Assembly: GCA_010015745.1 (NCBI GenBank)
Contig: ML978241.1
Span: forward strand, 62,824 to 126,823
Direction: 5' to 3'
Source: Setomelanomma holmii
Taxonomy: Eukaryota > Ascomycota > Dothideomycetes > Pleosporales > Phaeosphaeriaceae
DNA length: 64,000 nucleotides
Shown: piece after piece, positions 55,770 through 64,000 of the stretch
Position numbering within the stretch: position 1 is the first letter of the stretch
How the letters are laid out: every line of letters begins with the position of its first letter
The notes under the pieces: generated by a model
What the model saw: only the letters and a program-made list of their open reading frames with translations
Database searches by the model: none
What the model was told of the DNA's origin: nothing
Position numbers and translations under genes: made by a program

Positions 55770-56572
55770 ACACATTGAGTTATATCTAGCATCCAAGTCA
55801 AGTGTCAAAAAGCGAAGATGTACAGCTTTCGGTCGACAGCCGGCGATACCTCGTGTTCTCTAATGTGCACTGGAAAAGTGGTGTTCGTGGAGCCTGTCTG
55901 CACATGGGATAGTGCGCCGCAGTGGTCTTCAGCGAATGAAAAGTGCCACCAAACTCAGCCGCATATTTTTTCGGGCTAGCTCGCAATTCTCATTTGTTAC
56001 GCAGCCGCTGCCAACAACTGCCAAGCATGTAGATCATGATTTATGAGACGAAGTATTCTTGTGCTGAAAGTCCCGGAGATTCTGAAAAAGGTTCTTGAGT
56101 GATTGAAGGTTCTGATGGGGCAGTCAAATCAGCCACGAAATCTGGCAAGAAGTCAAGCTAGAGCTCGAGCCGATTGAAGGACTAGGCAAGGTCCCGAAAG
56201 ACACCACGAGTACCCTCAAATTCTTGATTTGTAACAGACCAGGTGCTCCTTGTCACGTGTTCCAGAGGTAGCTTGCTCGAACACTCCAGGGCAGGATTGC
56301 AACATGACGTGAAAATGATCGGGCGCTTCGAACAGCTCATTATGGCAAAGATGCTTTGTCTGGGAAATTTCCAGCGATCCAAAAACCATGTTGACACCTG
56401 GGCAGTGGGAGATAGGCATGAGTTCCTTCGGAGAAATCGATAACGTGTGCCATTGGTCAGCGACCTGAGCCTGTTTACTGCCTGGTGTGATCGTCGTCAT
56501 TCTGCATCTGATATACGGCGTCTTTTGTATCAACTAGTGACCGGATGTTCTGAGCTCTCATATGGCTCGATG
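55770..56572. other. Intergenic, nothing recognised
   Basis: About 0.8 kb up to the hAT element's target duplication. Short frames without motifs. Confidence 0.45.
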
Positions 56573-56580
56573 GAGACTGC

Positions 56581-59538
56581 CAGACTTGTCAACAAGCAAG
56601 CGGCTTGCAAGCGCTTGGCTTGTTATCCCACCAAGCCAATCCAAGCTCAAGCCAAGCTGAGGAGAGTGAAATAACAAGCCAATCTAAGCTAACTTAGAGG
56701 CAAACTTTAGCTTGGTAGGCTTAGGAGGCTTGATAAAAAAAATTGAGGTTGTTGGTTTTGCAGCAGGAGCGATCTCACGATATTTTTCTGGTGTACTGTT
56801 ATTGACCCGCCACAAGCTCCAGGAGCGCCACTAGTGTACGTGTATATGTTTAAGCCCTCACTGCAAGGGGTGAGCAAACCCGCAGATTCGCTCTAGTCAG
56901 TTACTAGCATATAAAGGTGCAGGGGTTTGAGCCTGCAAGAGCTCGAACTAGGCCTAGTTGCTTCTTTTTGCTATTTTTAGAGCGACCGCCTCGTTCTCCT
57001 AGCCACCTCTAACCTCTACCCACCTTTACAATCCACGCTCTACAATCCACGCCCTACGCTCCACTTATCTATACTTTATCACGACCTGTCTTTGTTAGCA
57101 TTACTGCCGCCTCTGTTGCCATAATGCCGCCAAAAAAACGCGTCTCTAGCAGTGCTATTGCCTAGTCAAACAAGCGCGTCAAAGGCACTGCCATCAGCGC
57201 AAGATGATCGACGTTGGTCACGGCGGCGCGTATGAGATGTCAAAGTCAACCTCAGCGGCCGCTTGCCACTTGAAGGAGAATAAGAAAGGTCACTGTCAAG
57301 TAGCGCCTGGAAAGACAGCGGTTGGCACTAAAGCGCCACTCTGGCGCGCTATAAAAGACGGTACAATCACCGTGCTACAAGGCGTTGTTAACGAGCTTGC
57401 CAGCTTTAACACTCACGCCTTTAGGCTCGCAGCTGTTAGCTAGCTTATTGAGAACAACCACCCGCTTTCTGAGTTCGAGTCTAAGTCTTTTCGACGCCTT
57501 ATCAAGATAGCCAACCTAGTAGTAGAGAAGGCGCTGTAGGCATCGCACAATAGCGTGTCGAGTTTTGTAATGCGACTGTATGAGTATACAAAGCCGCGCG
57601 TCATCTAGGAGCTATCTCACGCGCTGAGCAAGATCTATATTAGCTTTGATGGCTGGACAACGAAGGGCAGCAAGAAGGGCTTCTTAAGGATCGTCGCGCA
57701 CTTTGTTGACAGGCACGGCGACTTGAAGGACCTGCCTATTGCGCTGCCTCAGTTAACTGGCGTCTATAGTGGCGAGCAGATAGCTGAGATAGTCTACAAG
57801 ATGCTGCTAGCGTTCAGCATTAATCTAAAGCAGGTTGGCTACTTTGTACTAGACAACGCCACTAACAACGACTCCGCCGTCGCTGCAGTTGGACAGAAGA
57901 TGGGCTTCAACCCAGTCCACCGTCGCCTCCGTTGCGGCCCTCCCACACTGAATCTTATCAGCACAGTGATCCTCTGGGGCAAGAACAAAGACGCGTACGG
58001 CAACGAGGTGACAGAGCTCGCAGACGAGAGCGCCTTCATAGACAAGTGGCGACGCAAAGGACCCTTAGGCATACTTATAGACGTTATTAACTATATCAAA
58101 ACACTACAACAGCACGCGCAATTTGCTCACTTTTAGCGCCTTGCTTATTGCAACCTGCCTGCTGACGCGTCTAATAACGAGCGCAAGATCCTTGAGCCTG
58201 CTAAACCTATCGTCACCCGCTGGAATTCGTACTACTTGTGCTTTGAGCGCGCTGTTCAGTTGCAAGCTGCTGTCGACGCGTACGCTAACAGTCACATACA
58301 ACAGGTAAGAAATGAGGATACGTACGCTCGAACTCGCGGCAACAAGCGGCCTGACGCGTAGCCATAGATGCGATCAGACAGTCTTACTACTGCTGTCTGG
58401 CAGGTTATAACTGAGTGCTTGGAGGTGTAGAAGCCGCTGAAGGACGCGACAAGCCGCCTTGAGGGGCGCGGCAGCAGCGGTAACTATGGCGCTATCGCTG
58501 AGATTATCCCAGTCTTCGAATAGCTCCTCAGCTTCTACGAGGAGCGCGTACGAGCATACAGCGACGTCAATTACAACGCGCATGACAAGGCGCCTGGGGA
58601 CCACCTTAATATCAACCTACACGCTGGCTGGTTAAAGGGCAACGACTATTACAAGAAACTAGACCTCTCGCTGGCTTACTACGCTGCTACATTTCTCCAC
58701 CCATACTATAAGTCCTATTGCGACGTTGTGTGGGCTGATAAGCCTGACTAGCTTAAGACAAACAACCGCGCCTTTCAAGCATTGTGGGCAGGCTACAAGG
58801 GCTTGCCGCGCGCCGTGAAGCGCCCTAGAATCGTCTTTAACGAGCTTGATGATGCGATTGACATCCAGCAACTGCTAACACTGAAGAGGACGAGTTTGAT
58901 AAGTGGAAACGCGTTGAGCCGCAAGCGTCAAAGAGCACTGACCCTATCAAGTACTGGATAGGCGTACACGATCGCTATCCTAACCTCAGTAAGCTTGCGT
59001 TCGACGTGCTCTCTATCCCAGCGTCAAGCTGTGCGTGTGAGCGCATGTTCAGCGAGCTTGGCGACCTGTTAGAGCCTCACCGTCGCAAGATATCACCTCA
59101 GCTTTTAGCAGCTATACAGTGCGTAAGACGATGGAGAAAGGCAGGTCTCAGCAGCGATAGGACGCTCTAAGTAGGCGTGGCAATATCTGACGACGAGCTT
59201 GAGGACTTGTATAGGTCAAGTGATTAGGGCGGCGAGCTGCAACACCAAGAATAAATACTTGTAATCTACTGTAGAGCACAGGAGAGCACCGTCAAGTACG
59301 GTAATTTGGTCTACTGTTGAGCACAGTACAATCTACATCAATTACAGTAGAATCTACCCTCTCTAAGTGTAGCCTTTCTCTATAACACTACTATATTGTA
59401 TCAAGCTAAACAAGCAAGCTAATCCAAGCCGACCGATTTCAGCTTGAAATAACAAGCCAATCCAAGCCACCAAAAAGATAACAAGCTCAAGCCAAGCTCA
59501 AGCCTCTAGCTTGTTTGGCTTGTTTGTTGACAAGTCTG
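56581..59538 (+). mobile_element. hAT DNA transposon, complete ends, 8-bp target duplication GAGACTGC
   Basis: 2,958 bp. The left end is CAGACTTGTCAACAAGCAAG. The right end is the reverse complement of CAGACTTGTCAACAAACAAG, identical over the first 15 bp. The direct repeat GAGACTGC lies at 56573-56580 and 59539-59546. Both subterminal regions are packed with AAGCC/GGCTT motifs in both orientations, likely transposase binding sites. An 8-bp duplication, the CAG..CTG termini and the transposase inside all define hAT. The target duplication is perfect, so the insertion is not ancient. The coding region is defective (separate entry). Confidence 0.97.
57124..59169 (+). pseudogene. hAT transposase gene with nine in-frame TAGs and indels
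   Basis: Start-like MPPKKRVSSSAIA at 57124 is followed by a TAG and a TGA in that frame. The main frame (from 57204, IDVGHGGAYEM) reads through the hAT core: 'KAPLWRAIKDG', 'ISFDGWTTKGSKKGF', 'AHFVDRHGDLKDLPIALPQL', 'GYFVLDNATNNDSAVAA', 'HRRLRCGPPTLNL', 'IVTRWNSYY', 'LEGRGSSGNYGAIAEIIPVF', 'SLAYYAATFLHPYYK'. It changes frame near 58870 and ends with the dimerisation block 'VLSIPASSCACERMFSELGD' and TAA at 59167. In-frame TAGs in the main frame: 57441, 57537, 57606, 58134, 58359, 58365, 58428, 58521 and 58749. There is no TAA or TGA in those ~555 codons. The N-terminal BED zinc finger is largely missing, so an internal deletion is likely. Confidence 0.9.
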
Positions 59539-59546
59539 GAGACTGC

Positions 59547-60094
59547 GGGATCAATTCTTTACATGGGCAGTTTATTGTGAAAGATAACCGAGAGTCCTTA
59601 TGAACTGGGCGCTCATTCCCAGATTTGGTTTCAGCTCTGATGTGAAAGATTCGTTACATTTCCACCGCACCCGACTCAACACAAACGTGGAAGTAAACAG
59701 ACGTCAATCCAGAAATCCGTTAGACGACAGTTCTAACACCAATCCATACTACCAAGACCACTTTGTCGCGCAATGCATGTGTGGTCAATGACTCCTCGAT
59801 GGTCTTCCGCCTCTCCTCAGCTGAATCCGCCTCTGTCTCCTCGCACTAGAGTGGCACAAAGTTGATCGCCCAAGGTGTCCCCAATCTGCAAGCACCACAT
59901 CAGTTGTAGAATTCCCTCAGTCAAGATTTTCAGCAACGGTCTGCTATTTCTGATCTCGGAGCTCGTCTTTCTCCGCCGATTTTTCAACCTATGGAAGCTT
60001 CTGTCGTGTCTGGCAAAGCGCCTCGCTTTCTGCGAATCCTCGACATGGATGATGAGTTAAAGATATGGATCCAAGGAACCATTAGGGTGAGAGG
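59547..60094. other. Intergenic, nothing recognised
   Basis: About 0.55 kb between the hAT element and the decayed HET gene. No motif. Confidence 0.45.
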
Positions 60095-60096
60095 TC

Positions 60097-61422
60097 TCAG
60101 ACGTCTGGTGGTACTGGCACTGGAGGTACAACACGTACATAGCGCCTCGCAATATTAATGAATGTTACAATCTCGTGCCACACGTCTCGCAACGAGTATT
60201 CGAAATTAGCGACGAACGGCAGTGGTAGCCTTCGATAGCGTAGAGTCGTAGGCGTGAGTTCGCAGCTGCTTCGCACCAGTCCAATCCTAAAGCACGGATT
60301 ACCAACGCAGCTACACATAGACATATCATCGCTTCATGATTCAGAAGGATATTCCGAGCCAGTTAGATCATTGTGCAGTTGTATTCAATCGGGAGGTACG
60401 AACCATTCTCAGATATGGAAGCGATGGAGTAGGCTAAGCCTCGTGGATCTGAGCATTTCTTACAACGGGAGCGCCACAAGTTTTCGATCAAAGTCGAGAT
60501 AGTATGTCGACCCTCGAGATAGGCAGTGACTTGTCGTAGAGGCTTCAAGGTCTTCAAGACTATCAAGCTGAAGTGTGCTTCAGGACGGTCCATGAGACAA
60601 TTTCCTGTTTGGCAAGAAGGTATAGACGGCGGGCTAGAAGAGTCTCCTTAATTATCCATGCGTAATTCCAGTAAAGGCTGTCGCAGAGCCGATACATGCC
60701 ATCGATATGTTAGGATAGGTCCTCGGGATGGTATTCACGTCTCAGCCACCTTTGATGTTGAACGAAGTGGAAGAACGAAGCCAGAGTTCGGTCATGACCT
60801 AGCCACGCTACGACGTTCGCAGCATTGGAGCATATTGGTCCCATCTGTTGCACTTGATGATTCCTCTCCAGAACACTGTCATGGTCGATGCAAAGTGCGT
60901 CAATCCAGATTGATCGGAAGCATCCTGTCGTGAAGACCCGATGAGACTCTCTGGCTCTGGATCTAGATCCTTGCTCTGCCCTTGCCACATGGATGCAGCA
61001 TATAGGAAATCCCATAGATTCTTGCGAACCATGAAAGATTTGCTGTTCAGCTTGATTGGGCGATTGTCCCCTGAAGGTCCCCATACGTAGGATAAACACG
61101 TACATTCCAACGGGGCAGCAGCATTTTTCAAAATAATATCAGATTCGCCTTGAGATGCCGTTTTGTCGAGCAGTGACTGCAGCTCAACATTGCTAAGCTC
61201 GCATCTGACTTCGCCAGTCTCGCCAAGCGGTAGGACGTGAACCAGTCTAACGGAGGGCGTGTCTAGCTGCAGCGGGCGATAGCTGAAACATTCGTTCCTT
61301 GACATGGTTCCACGGGCCTCAGTCGAGGATGTCGATTCTGGCGGGGTGCCGTCCGTACTATTTGATTCATTGGGCTCAGGAACAACCTTGGGCGACGTCC
61401 ATGCCGAACGGGGAGAAGACAT
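60097..61422 (-). pseudogene. Decayed HET-domain gene
   Basis: Minus strand from MSSPRSAWTSPKVV at 61422: 'CLSYVWGPSGDNRPIKLNSK' and 'MVRKNLWDFLYAAS' are the first HET blocks. A frame change near 60930-60990 leads to 'SIWIDALCIDHDSVLERNHQ' and 'AANVVAWLGHDRT', then a stop. Another frame gives 'MYRLCDSLYWNYAWIIKETL', and a further one 'ENLWRSRCKKCSDPRGLAYS'. The tail is 'ANFEYSLRDVWHEIVTFINI' to 60097. The block order is that of an intact HET protein, but at least three frame changes and several stops separate them. Introns cannot explain the stop after the 'WLGHDRT' block or all of the shifts. Confidence 0.85.
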
Positions 61423-61525
61423 GATCGCTACGCTCGATTATGTGTCGTTCACCTCCAGGTTCTCTTTCTACAGGCTCCACTTGAGGTGCTGATATGGCTG
61501 CTGGTACCTTTTGCCCTTTGTCCAG

Positions 61526-61888
61526 CTATAGTAATGGCGGCGTTTTCGAGGGTTGAGTATGCCACTGTGTTTTCGATTCGTGATACGCGGGGACATATCG
61601 CTTTACTTCAATCATGGTGACCTGAAAAGTCGTTGCGGAGGATGAAATGCCCACTTCTATACTCATAGAGGAGTGGGCTGAGGAGGTGGGCTGTGCATGC
61701 GCCATTTTCGTGACCGATCGAGCGTCATTGTCAAGCGAGGCCAGCCTTGTGGCTTTGTCAAAGCCCAACTGCTTTAGCCACGTAGTACGAGTGGACCTTG
61801 GAAGTATAAAGACTGTCTTGGCCGGCTTCGCGCTGTTCGGCATGTGGTAGCACTTGCCCAGGTTCCGTGTCTCGCATAGCTTGCTCAC
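61526..61888 (-). CDS. Hypothetical short frame (uncertain)
   Basis: A 120-codon frame with protein-like composition ('KTVFILPRSTRTTWLKQLGF', 'DKATRLASLDNDARSVTKMA'). No domain, signal peptide or membrane segment, and no supporting splice or promoter signal. It may be an exon, a relic or chance. Confidence 0.25.
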   Translation of the reverse strand: MSKLCETRNLGKCYHMPNSAKPAKTVFILPRSTRTTWLKQLGFDKATRLASLDNDARSVTKMAHAQPTSSAHSSMSIEVGISSSATTFQVTMIEVKRYVPAYHESKTQWHTQPSKTPPLL

Positions 61889-62465
61889 ATCAGTCGCGGT
61901 ACAGCGATGGTCAAGGATTAATGAGGCGGAGAAGCGTGCGATGCAGACTTGCCCACGAAGCTAAGCGAGCCTACCATGGTTGCATCATCACTGCTTTCTG
62001 CTTCCAAGTCTTCACGAAGCTCCTTCCACGCTCAGTTGACCGCTTCATAGGGAAGACTTGTGGGCATTTGCCTATTCCTTCGACAAAGCACGCTTCATAC
62101 TCAGCTCCATCATTTGCGCAGATCCACCCAAACCAGGTATGAAGTCTGTCTTTCTTCGATAACTCAGACGTGTTCGAGATGCACTGTATCGATCTTCATG
62201 GAGGTATCGTTCAAAAAAGCGAGTTGCCGGAGAAGTGTCAATGATTTCTATTTGTTCAAGCAATTGAATGCCGTCCATGTTCTATATGTAACCCGAGACA
62301 CCAGTAACGCCGTTTTTGTTTCTATACACATGTGTTCGGTCGTAATATCGTAGCAATCCGTGCTTCCCTTCTATCAACATCCATTAGTTCCCTCGCACCC
62401 ACACCCACACTTGTGCCGATTCGGGTGGGTGCGCCTCGAGCTTCAGTCATGCCTGTCAAGAGCGA

Positions 62466-62912
62466 TCAAGACTCATTCGTCGGGCTCGCCGGAGTCGAGA
62501 AATTGGGCGTCGCAGGCGCACTATATCCCTGCGCAACAGGCTCGCAAACATTCCGATGCGTCTTCCAATCCGACTTTTGGCAATTCTTATCGCAATAATA
62601 TGCCGCTTTGCACCGCGAGCATCGCCTTTTCGCCGGTCCACCAGAGCATGTCGAGCAAGCTATTACACAATCAGCACACATACGCAACATCAAGATACCC
62701 AATGACCACAACATCGGAATGTTTGTTGGCAAGTGCCAGCGTGTTGGTGCAACGGGGTGGAGCGGTGAGTGGGGCCGAATGGCCCGAAAAGGAAGCGACG
62801 ATCGGGTTCCTGCATGAAGCCACATGGAAAAGTTGGGAGAAAACGTACGCTTGGAATTCATGGCAAAGTTGAGACTTTCTGTGGAGGCCATGGGGCGAAG
62901 GGAATTGAACAT
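62466..62912 (-). CDS. MYND-type zinc-finger protein
   Basis: The C-terminal exon carries a complete MYND finger: 'CSTCSGGPAKRRCSRC', 'AAYYCDKNCQKSDW', 'KTHRNVC' (C-x2-C, C-x2-C, YC-x3-C, H-x3-C). A Pro/Ser-rich tail ending 'PASPTNES' follows. Model: exon 1 from 62912 (or 62891) to 62849, an intron 62848-62660 (GTACGT/AATAG, 189 bp), and exon 2 62659-62466, giving about 85 (or 78) residues with 'NSKPCSTCS' at the join. The intron is a multiple of three and stop-free, so an unspliced 148-residue product is also possible. MYND fingers bind proline-rich peptides. Partners unknown. Confidence 0.65.
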   Translation of the reverse strand: MFNSLRPMASTESLNFAMNSKRTFSPNFSMWLHAGTRSSLPFRAIRPHSPLHPVAPTRWHLPTNIPMLWSLGILMLRMCADCVIACSTCSGGPAKRRCSRCKAAYYCDKNCQKSDWKTHRNVCEPVAQGYSAPATPNFSTPASPTNES

Positions 62913-64000
62913 TTCTGCGCGGTTGAAGGCTGGGATGGGGGATGTTGAGGCTGGTGTTGTTGCGGAAGGGATGGAGCTGGATGATGAGCGGCGCGTGATG
63001 TCTGTTGTTGATGTTAGGATGCAATATTGTTGTTAGAAATGTTCGTGATGATGGGAAGAATAAGCATACCACTCTGCGCACTATCCCTTCTCTCCATCCC
63101 TCCATTCACCATCCCCATCGCCGTCCCATCCTCTCTCACCGCCGCATTCGCATCACCAAGACTGCTCGTGAACACATTCAAGCACACGCTTCGGGGTGGC
63201 ATATCCACAAATCCAGATCCTTCTCTTTCGACTTTGCTTCGATGGTGGTACCAGGGTCGTAGTAAGGCAGGAGATTATTGAAGGGAAGGGGAAGTATTTC
63301 TAGGAGAAATGTGCGATGCACGTCTCAGCAAACTTTGGTGAAAAGCGGTGTGAGGTGGATGCGCACAGATGGCGCGCTAGCACGAGTACAGGCTAATGCT
63401 GACCTGTGCGCTGAACGCGGTGTCATGTGTCTCAGCTTGAATGCTCAGATGAGATCTCCAGATCGGAAAGATCTTGCGATAGCATGGTCATTTGCTGGCA
63501 GATTTGTAGGATGCGGTGTCGCAAGTGTCGTCGCGGTGTTGATGGTTGATGTTTAAGCGAGAGTTGTATACGGACCGTTGTCGGGGAAGTCACCGCAATG
63601 TTCCGAACAGTGCATGTGCAGTGTTGTTCCTGGGTTGAGGAGCAAGCATTGGTTGTTGGTATGCGCTACGAACGAGAACGGTGAGGATGCAGGATGCAGC
63701 GTGCCCAAGCTGCGGGGTCGTTCGCGGCTGATAGCCTCGTGGCAGCTCGAAGCGTGATAGTAAGCATACTGCTCACCGAGTGCTGCGAATGTTCGCTCGG
63801 CTAAGGAGACACACTGCACACGCAAAGACTTGCCGCAAGCTGCCAGGTGCACAGAGTGGGCGCAATCGATAGTACTGGTCAATGAAGCGATTTCCCAAGT
63901 GTACCATAACAGTCCCGCCGTTGACGATGGCGCTTTTGTACCGGTATTCTCGAAAAGTAGACTGCGCTCAGCTAAGTGCTGAGTTAGGCAAAAAGGCCGC
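62913..64000. other. Right end of window, nothing recognised
   Basis: Short frames on both strands without motifs; a gene partly outside the window cannot be excluded. Confidence 0.4.

Overview
The window is nuclear DNA of a filamentous ascomycete (Pezizomycotina). A Dothideomycete-like genome is my best guess, but I cannot name a species. The evidence is short introns (about 48-90 bp, GTA/GTG...YAG) inside otherwise long reading frames, HET-domain proteins, a UstYa-like protein, an RNA-silencing polymerase, fungal pogo/Fot1, hAT and LTR elements, and stop-codon patterns compatible with mild repeat-induced point mutation. I found no tRNA, rRNA or CRISPR by eye.

Layout. 1-2.4 kb is a transposon nest: a pogo-type transposase runs off the left edge, sits in a broken LTR that abuts a second LTR head-to-head, and is followed by a phased 29-bp tandem repeat and a 438-bp MITE. 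2.4-11 kb is gene-poor, with a gene relic at about 3 kb, a small secreted cysteine-rich protein (4.8 kb) and a short conserved Cys-rich protein (10.9 kb). 14.8-19 kb is one very large Ser/Thr-rich secreted protein broken near its 3' end by one base. 20-31 kb carries housekeeping-type genes: a LAMTOR1/Ego1-like lipid-anchored protein, a zinc-binding nuclear-type protein, an HMT1-like ABC transporter and a cytochrome P450.

31.4-37.7 kb is the most interesting stretch. A P-loop ATPase gene is divergent from a spliced gene in which an RNA-dependent RNA polymerase is joined in frame to a UPF1/Hrr1/SAD-3-like SF1 helicase. In fission yeast (Rdp1 with Hrr1) and Neurospora (SAD-1 with SAD-3) these activities are separate proteins working together in small-RNA pathways. 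Here one predicted 1,726-residue protein holds both, and the intron at the junction could switch between a fused product and polymerase alone.

40-46.4 kb has a BTB protein, COX15 (heme A synthase) and an RS-rich hypothetical protein. 46-56 kb is more accessory: a decayed SGNH hydrolase, a PEBP, an intact HET gene, a UstYa-like gene, a four-helix membrane protein, and a second membrane-protein gene killed twice (a nonsense codon at position 4 and a solo LTR with a perfect 5-bp target duplication). 56.6-59.5 kb is a complete-ended but defective hAT transposon whose nine in-frame stops in the main transposase frame are all TAG. 60-62.9 kb holds a decayed HET gene and a MYND-finger gene.

Coordinates of spliced genes are my own intron models, checked for phase by hand. 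Nothing was searched against databases.
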